A stretch of DNA of 64,000 nucleotides, from NCBI GenBank assembly GCA_009741485.1, contig VKON01000114.1:124001-188000 (forward strand), given 5' to 3'. The stretch comes from Malurus cyaneus samueli. Its lineage: Eukaryota > Chordata > Aves > Passeriformes > Maluridae. Numbering within the stretch: position 1 is the stretch's first letter; each line of letters begins with the position of its first letter. The notes under the pieces were generated by a model. The model had not been told where the DNA came from. It saw only the letters and a list, made by a program, of their open reading frames with translations, and did not search any database. The position numbers and the translations under genes were made by a program. Shown here one piece after another: positions 23,701 through 38,700 of this stretch.

Positions 23701-26700
23701 CCTCCTCCACCTTCCCAGTTTCCAGTCTATCCTCCAGTGTCTATGCATGTACTGTGTCCAGTGATGCCACTCATACTTTGGAGTTTACCTCTACTTTTGG
23801 ATTTCACAGCTCCTTGCCCTGAGAGAAACACTACTGAATTCATACACAGTGTGACAGAGGGACCCAAGACATTCACTGTGTGTCCCACACTTCTTTCCTA
23901 TGAGAAACAGTGAGCAATCACTTCCCTCTTCTCTTCCAGACCATTCATGATTTACACATTCCTGTCACATTCCCTCAAACATCTGTTCCAGCAGTCCCAT
24001 TTAATTCCTTTTTGAGCACAAATTCCTCCTCAGTGCTGGCTGTTCTTCTTGCTGTTTCAAAGACTTCTTTGTTTGAGATGACAGACTGAGAAGGGGACAG
24101 CTCTATGCAGACAGATCCAGTGGCATAAGGCTGACTCACTCTCTTTTTTTTGCCCATACAATTCCCAAAATCCTGTTTGCCACTTTGGTCACAGCAGAGC
24201 TGGGAATGAAGAGCATCCACAGCAGCTGAAGATCTCTTACCTGAGTGCTAACTGGTGCACAGCTGGGCTAGGGCCGGAGTTTTCCACTCAGATTTTTTTA
24301 TATTTATTCCTGCTAAACTGAACTGCCATTTCATTGTCTGTTGCACCAGCTCTTGAAATCCTTCTGGAGCTTCTCCCAGCCAGCTGCAGATGTGACTGTA
24401 CTAATGCCATCCTACTGTCAGCAAACTCATTACCTGGCTACTCACCTGTTTCCTTAGACTTTCCTGAATATGCTGCATAGCTGAGAAAAGAGACTCTGGC
24501 TTGGGATAGAGCACAAAAAGAGGGAGTTTTATCTGATCTTGAAGCTGAAGTCTGAGAGACGAGTTAGTAAGGAGGAGGAACAAATGAGGATTTTAGCTTC
24601 AGGACAAAGTTCTTGAAAGAACAAATGGATACATGGCTAGAAACTGGTCAGTTGATTCTGCCAGTTTGTTTAAATCTTGGAGCCAAGGACCAGCAGTGCT
24701 ATTTCTGATCCTTCCCCCTGTGCCTCAATTTCTCACCAAAGGAAAAGAAAGGCTTCTCTTCCCCATCCTCACTCCCTGGCTGCAGAGCAGAGCTTTGAGA
24801 TCCAGCAGGAAGTGCTGGCCTGGAGCAGAACTGGGCATTATTTGTGATTCCACTGCTGCATTTACCTTTCCGACGTCTCCCTCAGCGCCCACAGCTCAGC
24901 TGCCTGCTTCTCCCTGGCCAGCTCCAGGATCCTGGCAACTTGCTGCTCCAGGGATGAACACAAGAGCAAAAGGGAACAAACCAGGATGAGAATCTGCACC
25001 CCATCTGTATCCAAGTACACCCAAGTCAGCTGTACAGCTCCATGTATTGAATTCCAGGAGCCACACATTCCAAATCCACGAGCTCGGTGCAAACACTGGC
25101 ACAGCAGTGAGCTCAGCTGTGCTCACAGGCCCCACTGTGCCAGTGAACTGACCCTTGTGAGACAGGAAGGTTCCATCCCTGGTTCCTCTCCCAGGTAAGA
25201 AGCCTGATTTCCCAGGTAAGCCAGTACCCAAGTGTCCTGTTATTTTCACCTCAGGGTTGCATACAGCTTGCAAGGGCCTTGCCAAGCCTACGTGCACCAG
25301 AGAACTGAAGATTTAAGATATACAGTGCAAATTCCTTTGGAAAATACTAATAGAAAAAGATCTCCAAAGCCTGGAATCACTCCCCTTTCACTGGAACAGA
25401 CAGCACATGCTGGATTTACCACCACCATCCCATGACCTGCAGTCTGTCCCCGGGCACCACCATGGCTCCTGATGGCCTTGGCTGAGCTCAGCCTGCAGGA
25501 CTCCCCTCACCTGGACTCTGGCTTTGACTTCCACCAAGTCAAACAGCAGAACACATGCTCTGATGGTGCCACTGGTGACCCCTCAGCCCACGTCCATGTC
25601 ACCCCAGCTCTCAGGGTTCCCAGGCTCCTGGAGAGGTGGCACCTGGTAAGGTGTGAGGCCACTAAACACCGCATTAACTCTGAGCTAAGCTATCAGAAGA
25701 ATTGGAGCAGATGGAGCCTGATGTGCTCCAGGGCAATGCTGCTCTTTTTTTAAAACATAGCAGACATATAAAAATGTTTCTGTAGGATTTTTCGGGCTTC
25801 TAAGAAATTTCATGTCTTCATTCTCAGTTACCTGACGTGGACCTGGCGTCAGGTGTGCTCAGGGGCCACATTCCTAAGCTCAGTTTGGTGAATGACTGGG
25901 CATGTTTTGGGCTGTGCTAAGATATGTTTTCAGGTGACACTTGCAGTCCTCACCTCAGTGGTGTGCTGCTCTTTCTTTCTTCGGATCCGATTGTGGTGCT
26001 CCTCCCCAAGGCAGGTGAGGTCCAGCTCCAGCCTCTCCCTGAGCTCCATGAGCCGGTAGCAATCGATGCTCTCTGCCACTTGCACGGGATTTGCACAGGT
26101 ACCAACGTCACCTGGGGTCCCACTCCTGCAGAACAGAATCAGGGCTGTGCTGCTTCTCACCACAGCAACACAATCCCAACCTTCCACCCACCCTCAGAGG
26201 GAACAAGCCAGGGATGTGCAGATGCCCACACTGCTCCATGTTCAGGGAAGGGGAGCCCATGTTCCTCAAGGATCCTTGTTTTGCTTTGGGAAGGTGACCC
26301 CCAGGCTGTGTTTACCTCTTCTTCTGAGTTTTCCTCGTGCGTAGCATCCTTTTCTTGCTCCCAGAGCAGGCCAGCTCCGAAAAGAGCACAGAGTATTTCT
26401 GCAGCAGCTCCTCTCTTCGTTTGCTTCCCTTCTGCTCCAGCTCCCTCACCTCCTTCTCCTGCCTCTTCAGCAGCTTCAGGAAGCGCTTCATCTGCTGCAG
26501 CTCAGCAAGGCCGATTGTCTCAGGCTCTGAAATACAAAATAAAAAGGCTGAGCAGAGCCAGCTCCTTCCCAAGGCTAGCAGTGGGGAAACTGAAGCATGT
26601 CCCTCAGTTACCACATCCAAAGCAGAGCCCCTTCTGCCCCACACCATGGATACCTCTCCCCAGGTACATATCTCACCCTGCCGAACACTTCTCTTTAGGA

Positions 26701-29700
26701 ATTACTTCTAAAAACAAATAATGTACATAACAGTAGTTGCCAACGTATCCTGAAACAGGTTTCCTCTTGTGCCTTCAGTTCAATTTTGAGACACAATCAG
26801 GCTGTTTGCAGGAATTGGCATCACACTGCATTCAGACACCCAGAAGCAGGTGAACAACACGTTGCACAGGGAATGCAGGTGTGCTGAAGGAAGCCTGTCC
26901 TTGAACCCCAAGATTCCTGGGACTTGTCTTTCATACCGGCTACACCAGGCAGGGTTGGGGCAGTTCTTTTTAATCTGGGAATGTAAGCCCAGGTGACCAG
27001 CACGAGTTACCTGCCATCTGCATCACTTCTAGCACAGCTTCATCCTTGGTGAACACAGCTGCTCCTGAAAACCCAAAAGAGGATCCTGTTAATGTCCCAT
27101 CTTGGATGTCCAGGTTGGAATTGGGCAGTGGAGAGCTCAGCAGAACACAGGCCATGTGACAGATGTTGGTGCCAGTACAGAGGAATTGATTAAGCTGCCA
27201 AGATGCCTAAATTCTAGGAAGCTCTTGGAAACTTACCTGTGGACCCATTGGAGGGAAGAATGCTGGGTTTCCCAGTGGAGTCTGCCACCCCATTAGTCTC
27301 AGCAGCTGGGACGTTTGTCTGTGTGCCAGGCTTCTAAACAAAGATCAGAGGTAAATGAAAACTCTATTATTTCAGGCTGAATCCATGCAAGGTGCTTTAG
27401 AGAACAGGGAAACTCACCTCCCCTGAGGAATCCTTGAGCTTCATCAAGCGCTTGTCCTGCAGGTTGAAGAACTTGATGGGGTTGGAGAGGGCAATTGTGA
27501 GATCTGGTAACAGAGGGGAAGGCTTGGCTTGGATAGCAAACAAGTCATGGACTCATTTTCCATGCCCTTCACAGGACACTGTGAAGACAGAATGATTTGT
27601 GTTCCGTGCTTGGAACCAACCTCTCCCTGACAGCACAAGGGAGGGAGGAAGGGAATCTCCTTCACCTCAGTCCCTGCCCAAGGCCATGGCTCACAAGTGT
27701 TGTTAAGGACAGCTTTGTGAAGTGATTTTGGAAACTCCGCTCCCAAAATCCAAAGCCAGGTTAAGACTTTTCTCACCTGCACAGCTCCCTGATCCAACTC
27801 CAGTCCAATGCTGTATAAACCACATCTTTTTATACAAATGTGATAAACAGATCAATTTCTCAGGATTTCCCTAGTGATTAAGGTTCATTTCTATGAACAT
27901 GGGAGGAGAAAGCAGACATGAGAAGTATTTACGAGAGCTCCTGTGGCTGATGCTGTTGCATTTGTGGCTTTGGTCATAACTGTTAATCCCTCCAGTGAGG
28001 CTTCTGTCTTGTCCAGCTCTAACCCTTCTCAAAGGAAGGTCCCCATATCTCAGTACCAGCAAGAACCTCCCTTCTTTTCCAACAGGGAAGAGCATCACTC
28101 CCTAAAACCTCCGTAAAACCCCTGTTCTCCTCAGCCCAAGAGCTGTCACCTATTCCCTCAAGGAACAGGTGAGCCATTGCACACTGGAGCCTGGTAGCCC
28201 TGCCCTGCAGCACTGGTGGGAGCCAGGCACAGCTGCAATGGAGCCTCCTTGCTCCTCCCAAGGCAGCCACGCTGGGACAGGATGCTGGCACACGCTCAAG
28301 TCCCACCCTGACAAGGAATTGAGGGTGCAGCAGGAAGGCACTCCCCAGGCTGGAAAAACACTTCTGAATCAGAGTTTGGAGGAGGCCAGAAGCAACCCCC
28401 CCCCGTGCATTGCAGCACTCCCCACCTGCCCAAGCGTCCGGCACGTAGTCCTTGATCTCCAGGAACACGAAGAGGGCGGGCAGGGTGAGCGGCATGTTGC
28501 TCTCGCTGCGCAGGCACACGTGGTGGTAGCCTGGAACAGAGAGGGGAGGCAGCTGAGCTGGCAGAGTCCTGTCCCTGTGCTCCAGCAGCCAAAGGCCCTC
28601 TTTACAGGAGGGTGTGGTGAGTGTGTCATGGGATAAAGCCAAGCCTATAACAAAATGGCTTTGAAGGTTCCCCAGCCTGCAGGCTGGAGATTAAGGAGCC
28701 AAGTATGCAGCTGTTTGTATCTTCTTTATGGCTCCCACTGGACAGGTCTCAAGGGCACAAAAGCTGAAGGAATTTCCACACATTTACCTGGGTGCAGTGC
28801 GGTGATGGGAATGATACGATGGCCAATGAACTTCCCTCCTTCTTCCCAAGCCACAATTTTGAGAGATGCCAACTCAGGCATCATGATCTAAGGGAAAAGC
28901 AGAGTAAGGCACCAGTGTCCTTTCCTCTACCCCCTGATAGCAGCAGCATCCTCCTCCTTCCAACCAAACAATTCCATCTCTTCAAGGATACCACTGCCTA
29001 TTGCTGCATCTTGTAATTTAAGGGCACGGGTTATCATAGACAGCTGAATTCCCAGAAACTCCACCAAACGCAGGCTTCTCAGCCTGCCCAGGATCCTAGG
29101 GCTTACCTAGAGACAAAAATAGGGCAACAAACCCTCTGAACCACTGCTTCCAGGAAGAAACTCACTGGAAATTGGAATGAACTGGAACATTGCTATAAGA
29201 GCTTTTGACTTCCTCCTTCTCTATTTCCTTGTACCACAAAGTGAACTCAAAATTATTCTGCCAGGAGTGAAGCCTCAGACTGTTTCTGAAAGGAGCATAT
29301 TTCAGCTAAGTGGGCTGAAAATATCTGTAGTTTCATACTGTGCCTGACAGATCAATTATTTAACGTGTACTTGACTTAACTTCCCTGTGCCCTGCAGCTG
29401 GATTGGTGATCACTGAATTCTTGAGGAGAGACAGGGCAGCTCTCCATGTTGTGGCACAATTGAAAACTGGTGCCATTACTGCTCCAGTATGGCTGTTTCT
29501 CACTGACTGTTTAACCACAGCCATCCAGTTCCTTTCTGCTTTCTGGTGCTGGAAGTTTTCCAAACTGATCAGACACTTCGGTCTGAAGAGGGCACCACAG
29601 AGGGGAGACTCTGGATGCCTGCTATTTGCAGAACCAGTCTCAGCTACCTCTTGTCTGTTCTGGGAAATATTGATGGAGAGTTGTTTTGGATATTGTTGTT

Positions 29701-32700
29701 TGGATTGTTTTATTGTTACCTGAGTGTGTCCAAAACTGGGCCTGATGTCTCCAGAGGGGAGGTCCCTTCTGCTGCCACTGACCTCTCTCAAGGCAGTGCT
29801 CGTGGCCAACAGGAGCTTTAAGGGTTCTCTGTCTAAAATAGTATCAAATGTTCTCACCTTTTCAAAAACAAAAGCCTCCTCTTTCCACACAGGGTTAATG
29901 GAGTTGGCTGTGGAGGTCAGTTTGGTTCTGTGTTTGCGTTTGGCATCCCTTGGCAGCCCAAGGAGCTCCACTTCCACGTAGGTCTTCACGCTGCGGTCCG
30001 AGAGGAACTGACCCGACAGCACCTGTGACCAACACAAACAGAGGTACAGCTGTTGGCAAGAATAAAACAGAAGGACCCACCCATTCCTTCACCCCAGAGT
30101 CACTCTCCCACCCAACAACTGCTTTTCTACTCCAGCTCTTCTTTTATCTCCATGGCTATTTCTTGCCTCAGCGCTTCCTCCCTCCCCGCCAGCACAGCCT
30201 TGGCTGCCTCTGCACGGCAGATGCTCGTTTTCCATTTTCATGTGATTATGATTAATTTAAAATAGGGACAAGCCTGGGAGTTGCCACAGTAACGCCCTCC
30301 CCCAGGACTCCATGGGTTCACGTGGCACTGAGTCCCCAGGCTGTACTTGCCGTGACAGAGACAGTAGTGGCCACCAGCCCATCAATGTGGTCCACAGAGA
30401 ATGGGTCAAACCGCTTGTCGGGGCGCCGCATGAACTCGTGCTTGAGCAGGTACCCACACTGCCCATTGAACTCGAACAGGGCCATGTTCTGCTGCATGGG
30501 GACATCTGAGAGCAGAGCAACACAGCGAGATGGGGCTGGGGAGACAGGCAGCCTGTGTGCTCTGAGGGAGCTGAAAGCTGCCAGAGGCTTCCAGCCCCTG
30601 CCAGCTCACAGCTCACAAAGCCATCTTGAAAAATAATTAAGCCTCTCACAGCACCCTACAGGGAAAAATATTACAGTAGCTGTTGTAAGGAGGGGAAGTG
30701 GTTTGCTTGCACTTGCACCTTAAGTCACAGGCAGAACTAAATTAAAATCAACTTTAAGGAGCGCCCACTATTTTTGGGTGCCTGAGCTCCTCTGCTCCTT
30801 CTCCATTTTGGGCCTCCTCTGAGTCCATCTTCCTGTCTGACACTTCTGAGGACACTACCCAGTGTCATCCTCTTAAGAACCAACTTCCCACTTGCTCCCT
30901 TTTGCCTCCTACACTCTACACCTAACACAGCTCTCTGAGGAAGGAAGAGGGGTAAGGAATAGCTTTCTCTCAAGGCTTTTATTTCTTTCTGCTGGTTGTG
31001 CAGCAAGGAAAGGCCCTTCCTCCCTGTTCAGGTCAAAATCCTGGAAATAATGGCACAGACAGATCAGTGCTGTGGCCAGATGGAGCTGTGCCTCTGCCTT
31101 GTAAAGAACTAGCAACTCGAGAGATGGCAGCTGCAGGTGCCCTCATGGATGTGATTCAGTGTGACATCATGGAATGGGACAGCCAGGGACAGTGCCCGGA
31201 CACGGGGTGACAGCAATCCACATGTGTGTGTGCCAGGTGTGTGCTGGGCATGGAAAAGGGCTGTTGGTCTGTGGGAGATCAAGTCAGAAGAAAACAGCAC
31301 TTTGGGAAAAGGCACTTGGGATAATGCACCAGGGAAATGGCAGCAAAGGAAGAAATGGGGAACCAGGAGCAGCTGACCTCAGCCGCTTGGAGGCTGCAGG
31401 ATGCCTGACACTCACCCATGGTCTGGAAGTTGAGTGCCACCATCTGACAGCCAACATTCCAGAACATCTGGGGCTGGTAGTTGGAGGAGTCCATCCGGGT
31501 GCCTTTGGGGTAAATGCGGCTCATCTGCCGTTTGTTGTACCTACAGGCTCTATAGGAAACAAGTCGGGAGCACTCCTGTTGTGCCTGGGGCCAGTGCACA
31601 CATTCCCATTGTACAAACTGTCAGAGCTCTGCTACCAAATGCTCAGAGCCTTCCAGACAAGACCTCAGAGAGGCCCAGGCTGCTTTTCCATATACTTTCC
31701 ACTTAAGGACAAGCATCTGGCAGCCTTGGCTACAGCAGGATGCATCCTGTCAAGAATCTCCCTCACACTCCAAGCACCCGAGGGCTGCCAAAAGGATACT
31801 GTACAAACTGCACGGGGAACTTGCTCAGTAGATCGCAAGCCTTGGTCTCAGTGAAGGAAGAGATGACGTAACTGCGGTTCTTCTCTACAAACAGGAGATG
31901 ATAAAGCATTCAGGAGCCCGGCACGCCCTGTCCCTGTTCTGCCTGTGGACCCAGGAAGCACTGGGCCTGGATTCCAAAGGGACTGAGCCTGACTTACTGG
32001 CAGAGACCTCGAAGCAGTCAAACTTGATGGGCTGGATGTAGTTAACCAGGCTGGACATCTCCTCGTACGCCGTCACTTCCAGGCCAGCCGTGCCCTGAGC
32101 AGAGAAAAAGCCAAAAGGAAACAGATGAAGACACCTTCCCTAGAGATGAAACAAACTGCACCAGGGCTTCCCAGTCAAAGAGCTCTGTCAGTGTGGCTGC
32201 CCTGACCACAGTGCTCTAGTTTCTCTGGCTTCCCAGTCCTGCAGCTCCAAGGTGGGGAGGGACACAGAATCTCCAGGTGGCTGAGCAAAAATGGAACCAA
32301 GGCACATGTAGAGGTTCCAGTGAAGATGTAAGAAGTCTAGGATCTCTCTGACACCTCAGAACATGAAATCTGGGACAAATGGGATATTGTATTTCCTCCT
32401 CTCAGAAGCATACCAGGGAGATGGAAATGGGAAACAGACTTTTTATTCAAGGGAATGCTCATCTCCTCCCTCTCCCTTCAGCAGTGGCACTTTCAGTAAC
32501 AACTTCTCAAACCAAGGCTAAGCCTCTCCAACACCCCCAAGGCAAACAGTTATCTCCAAATCAGGCAGTGTCAGCAGTAACTCCCCTACCACATTCTCTG
32601 TGCCTGCAACAGTATTTCTCTTCTTCAGTTTCTCCTGCAAAGTCTTATTGCATGGGGGATGGAAAGCCCCCAACAGGTTCATTCTCCTTTCATTTTGGGT

Positions 32701-35700
32701 TCATCTCTATTCAATAGAGTGAGGCCCCAGAGAAAAATGGAAGCCAGCAAAAATTGAAACAGAAAGAGAACCAACAGTGACAGCACCTCATCTGACTGCA
32801 TTTTCTTAATTTCCTCTTCATCCAGGTTTCTGAGCTGCTCGTCCTCTTCCTCTGGCTCCTCTTCAGCCACATCACCTGCCCAGACTAAGCACACAGGCCT
32901 TCATCAGTAATACAGATCAGCAGGACACAGATAGGACCCTGCAGGCTGCTGGCAGTGGAGGGCTCTGCCAAACCTCCCCACCATGTAATGCTGCAACACT
33001 GAGGGGGAGAATCCTACAATTTTATTGGCCAAATCCAAATATGAACTGGTACACTGAGGGCCAGCACACCCAGGACACCAAACCATTCCTGCTGCAGGCT
33101 ACCTTCACACGCAGAAGTCACAATCACTGGGCTGTTTGCCCACCAAAGTCACACATATTTGTAGGAATAAACGTCCATTTCCAGGTATTCTGCAGTGGTG
33201 CTCACCTTGTCCTCGTATGACATCATGTGCTCCTACCATGACAGGGAGTGTTTTACCACAGGGGCCATGAGCCCAAGAGGTGTCAGGAAGAGAGGAGAGA
33301 GGGACTGAAGTTCTTTTGAACTTACTGGATCTCAGAGTGAAGAACTAGCCTGTGGTGGATTTGTGGTTATCAGAGTGCTACACGCAGTAATAAATTACTC
33401 CCCTTCCCACAACCCAAAAGCCAGCATGGATCAGTGGATCACTGATGGATTATGAGCAGGGTGTAAATGATTGTCTCTTTTGGTTGGACCAATTGCTCAA
33501 AGCATTCTGAAGATTTAATTTCTCTTCCAATTTTATGCTGCTGCTTGGGATAACTGATTTAATGATTAGTGATGGTTGCTCCATGCTTGTATTGGGTGAT
33601 TTGGAAGGCTTTGCCCAGCCAGTTTTGTTAGTTCCACTTCCCTTCAGACATACCAGTATCCTCAGCATCCACAGAGTTTGGCTGCTCTAGGGTTTCTGGT
33701 TCCATGTTTCTCCCTTTCTTCAAAGAATTCTGCCTCTTCCCAGACAAAGACTGGTTCTTTTTGTTTTTAATCAAGATTTTCCTTAACAGATCCTTAGGAC
33801 TTGGCAGAGGAACTCCTGGCTTCAGCTGCAACAGATAAATTTCATCAGAGAGAATTCAAACACTCACGTCTCCTCTATCCCTGGCCAATTCCCAGTGCAC
33901 AGACACACCTCTCACCCACTGTACACCTAATCTCCTTCTTTTGCCAGCATATCTCACTAGATCAATGCCGATTTTTCCTACCATTTCAGCTGTGGTTTGA
34001 GACCAGCATTTTGCACCTCTCAGGGTCTGCCATGCTGCCTGCTAAAAACACCTACATGGCCTGAAGCCATCCGCATACCTCTAGCTTCACATTCCACCTA
34101 CTTCTGTCATTATCCCACATCCTCAGTCCTTCATCAGCACTTGGGCCCGATTTAAACACTGCCTGCAGCAGATTTAAAAAAGATCCCAGAGGAGGTGGCT
34201 CAAGACAAGGACATGTGACAGACTGCACAGACAGCAAAGGCCTGGTAATAACTTAGCTTATCCCTTGAAATGTTCCCCCCCTCGCCCCTCTGTGCTATTG
34301 CCTGGACATGGGGCTGGACAGTGGGCAGCTGCTCCTGGCTCACTGCTTCTTTCCAGCTCTCCTTTAGGTCTCAGTGCTTTCAAACAGGTGCTTGGGGCAG
34401 GTGCCTCAGCTGCCTCTCTGTGCACTCCAGGGACCTGCCTTGTGCCCTGCAGAACGCAGCCCCTGCCCAGATGTTTAAAACTGTGTCCTCTGGCAGGGCA
34501 GCCGTGGCACTAACGTGCCCAGGGAGCAACAAGGGTGTCACAGAAATACCTGTTGTACAGGTAAGATGAAGACTGGGGGCAAGGAGGTGGGGAGCTTTCC
34601 TCAGTTATTCCAAGCACATGGGACTGACCTTCCCATCTATGCCTGGAAGGGAATATTTCCAGGCTAGAAGCAGGATTAGGCCCTTGCTCCTGTTTCCAAA
34701 TGCTGTTTACAGAACACAGCTGGTACCCCTGGTACTACTCAACCACCCAGAGCTCAGTGCCCAGAGTCCCTCAGGTCAGAGAGTGTTAAACAAAACCTCT
34801 GTAAGAATCTTCCCCCAGCCCTATGAACCAGGATCCATGTCCATGTCATTGTGTCTGTTGTGGCACCTCCCAGAACCAGCAGTTGACCAAGTTTTCTGGA
34901 AAGGCCTCCCCCGTGGCCTCCTGCCCCTGCTCCCACGTACTGGGTATTTCTCCAGTGGCTCTGTCAGCAGCATGTCTCCAAAAATGGTTCGGCAGTACTC
35001 AGCCATCTTTGCCTGCTGCTTGGGCCTAAGAGAGATCAGGCAAGAGTGAAGAGGAAAGCAAATGCCCAAATCCAGAGTTTGGCATGAACAACCACTTTGA
35101 GATGCATGTCCTCTACCCAGAAAACTATCTGTTGCCTTCATCCAGCCGTGCAGGTGTTGAGGTCCCGTTCCCATGTTCATACTCTGCAAGCCCAATGTAA
35201 AAGGCTGCACAATTGTGATCACTCCACTCTGCAGTTTAAGGCTCGTCCTTCAGCTCTGACCCACCTCCAGTTGCTTCAGAAACCTCAATTAATGCTTCAA
35301 TTCAGCTCAGCACTCACGTAAAACCCAGCAGGCCTTGCTTCTGTATTTTCTGCTCTGGACACAGCAGACAATTCTCCCAACCACCAAATACTCACGAGTC
35401 CACGTGGTTCTCAAAGGACAGGATCACAGGGTATGGAGATGTTTTAAAAGCACTTTCTGCAATGGCCTCGATGGCATCCTGAAGGAGAGGCCATGGTCAG
35501 AGAGAAGCTCAGCACTCATTAATAACACACAGCTGACTTCCCACTGAACAGACTCTAAAATTCTCTCTCAGGAGTTCCTGTTCAAAGTCACTAAACTTCT
35601 CCCAGTAAGAAGGTGACTAGTGTCACCTTTTTCACACCTGCCCAGATATCCAGCTGCAGAGAATTCATGCTGAGCTAAACTCAACAGCTTGCACCAAGAT

Positions 35701-38700
35701 GAAGCTGAACATGCAAGAAGTTGAGGTTTTGCTGCACAGGTCGGTGCATGTGAGACTGTCTGGCCAGAGGGACAAACTTGTCCCCCAAACACCTTGAACT
35801 GGTTCAGAAAGATGTGTGCAGCACCAGATGAAATCGCTGCAAACTCTATCCATACCTATCTCTGAACCTATCCAATTTTCTATCATTTCTGCTGCTTATA
35901 AAATCATTTTGCCTTGCAGCAGAGAGAGCTGGAGTGTTCAGTCACCAGCTGTGCTGACATTTCAAATGCAAATACCATGGAAACCTTCTCAGCATTAATG
36001 ATGTAAGAAAAAAAATAATATTTTCCCCAAGCTCCTGTTAAACTGACACAAACTTTCCACTATTTTCCCTTCTGGTGCTGCTAATTGGTAAAGAAGTGCC
36101 ATTTGCTCCTTTGCAATTAGAGTCCCCTGATCATCCAAAATGCTGGATCAGCCATGACCTCAGCACGGAGGAGGCTGCCACAGCTGCTCCTCCATGGACC
36201 ACTGGGAGTCTCTCACAGAAGCCTCAAGGCTCTGAGGAGAAGTCTTAGATAATGCTACTGAAAGGCCACAGGAATTGTAGTGGAAGGAAGGACTATGTAA
36301 AACCAAAACCCAGCACATGCTGTGTTAGCAGGTTATAATTTCCTTGAGGAGTGGACCCAGGCTTCAGCAGAACTCTGCAATTACAGCAGCTACAAATGCC
36401 ATTATTTCTGTTCTATCTGCAGTGAACTGCTGTGCAAAAAGCAGCAGTGATACCACAGGGCTTTGGAAATTAGTGAGTCTGAGGATGGCAATACCTCTGA
36501 TCTTAAGGATTAGTTTGGTTGGTTGTTTTTTTCTTCCCCACATAAATATTTTAGTAATAATGAAGTGTGGGAACTGGAGGGAAGATACAGAAGAAAAATA
36601 AAGAGCTGTAAAAAACAATATAAAGCACCTCTACCTGAGGTAGCAGCAGCTGTATAAAGGAGTGCAGAAAAGAAACCAGTGTGATGCCTTTATTTGTAAC
36701 CTGCAAGCTGTGGATGAATGCCCTGTACTGCCTGGCTTTGTGCTGTGCTGCTGAAGCCTGGGACCTGAATCCTCAGGAAAGCCAGCTGCTCCACAGAACA
36801 CATTCCAACACTCAGGTCATTAGGAAGGAATTGAACCCTATTCTTCCAAAAGCCTTCACTTGAGGCTGTCAACCGTAGAAATCTGCTGCAGACCAGAAGA
36901 TAAACTCATTTTAACTGTGTGTTTTCTAAAAGCCATCCTCTGTTTGCTCCTCTGCCATGCCTCTACCATAAATCCACCAGCATCACACCACGTCCCATCT
37001 ATCCATCCTGGGACACAGCCCTTTGTACACAGACACATCTGGTCAGCCATCTTTCCATGGCTTCTGCCTGACTTCCCACATTTCCCTCATTAATTCATTC
37101 ATCCATCTTCATCCAGCTATCAACCCCTGTGCTGCTCCTCCCGTTCCAAAAATGTACAGACTCCAGCCTAGTGCATATCTGTTCACTTTTCCTTCTACCC
37201 ACACATTCATTCGTCACCTCGCCATCAATCTTTCCTCAAATGTCTTTGCCCTCAGTGCATCCCTCTGGCTCCCTCAGCAATAAGTGTGAAAGCAGTCAGG
37301 GGAAAGCATCCATGGAAAGCTCTTCCCCACCTTGAAGAGGATCTCAGTTGTCATGGTGAAGCCGTGGGTGATGATGGGCTCCTCGTCCGGGGGCCGGCCC
37401 TTCCAGCAGTCCAGCTCCACGCAGCGGCAGCCGGCCAGCAGCGTCTGGCGGTACATTTCAGGAGAGGACAGCCCAGAAAACTGCCCAGCTGCAGCAGAGA
37501 GGCTCAGCATTAGCTACTCACATGGGACAGCTCCTGCACAAACAGGAGCAGCAGGACTCTCTGCCAGCCTTCAGAAGGTGGGCACAGCAGACTGACAAGG
37601 TGTTTTCAGTTACAGGGTGACACTGCTTCCTGTCACACAGCATTTGGAGCCAGCCCAGTCCTCAAAACCCCCAGGATACACACACCTGCCTGTCTGAGGG
37701 GGTCCCTGGGGCAGCACCATACCTGTCAGATAGGTGTTGTGTGAGGAATTGATGTAGTAGTGCGAGAGTGGCTGGGTCATGTCTTGGTACAGCATCAGCT
37801 TGTCCAGCACTATCAGGTTGTTCTCGGGGCCACAGAGGAGCCAGACCATCCCCTCCGGAGACAGCTGCCCTGCATGGCAAACAGAGCTCTTGACAGTCCC
37901 CTAACAGAATGGCCCTGGAGCCTCTTGGAAGGGCATTGCAACACAGGGAGTTGTAGGAAGCAGGCTGCTTGCTCCCCTGGGAAGCAGGATGGCAGAAGGC
38001 ATGAGATCTTCTGTTCTTTCATCCTGCCTCTATAGCAAAAACTAGAGCTGAACAGGACTCACCTCTCTGGATGTTAAACCCACTGGGCTCATACTTCTCT
38101 ATCAGGCTCTGCACTTGCTCAGGTTTGGCTGGTGGGAAGAGGATGTCATTGAGGCGGGTGTCGCGCTGCTTCTTGTTGATGAACTTTGCCAAGTGCTCTT
38201 TGGTCATGTAGGGCTTTGCTTTTAGATGGCTGCAGTGAGAGAATCACAGAGAGGCAGAGGTAAGGCCTGGGAATTACCCAGGAAATTTTTTCACACAGGA
38301 GACGTTGATCCTTCCTCAGGTGCCTCCTTGGGCCCATATATTTCAGGGCCCTGCAACGCAGTGAGGTATCATCCTGTCTTATTCAGGCTGTGAGTGAAAG
38401 CATTAAGTGACCTGAGATCCTGCCCTTCTAAGGCTTAAGGCCAGAGAAACCACACAGCATTAAGTCCCCTCCTTTCGGTCTATTTTTTGCCACAGGAGAT
38501 CAGGTTCTGGGCTGTGGCTTGAGGGAAACTTACTGTGAGGTAAATATCTCATCAATCTCAGGCCGTGGACACAGATTCATGAGAAACGTCTTGTACACGG
38601 GCTCGGGGAAGTCCTCAGGGTTGATGGCATCATTCTGAGAACACAATGAAGATGTGTCAGGACCACAAACCCATGAGAGATCTCACCTCTCACTGAACAC

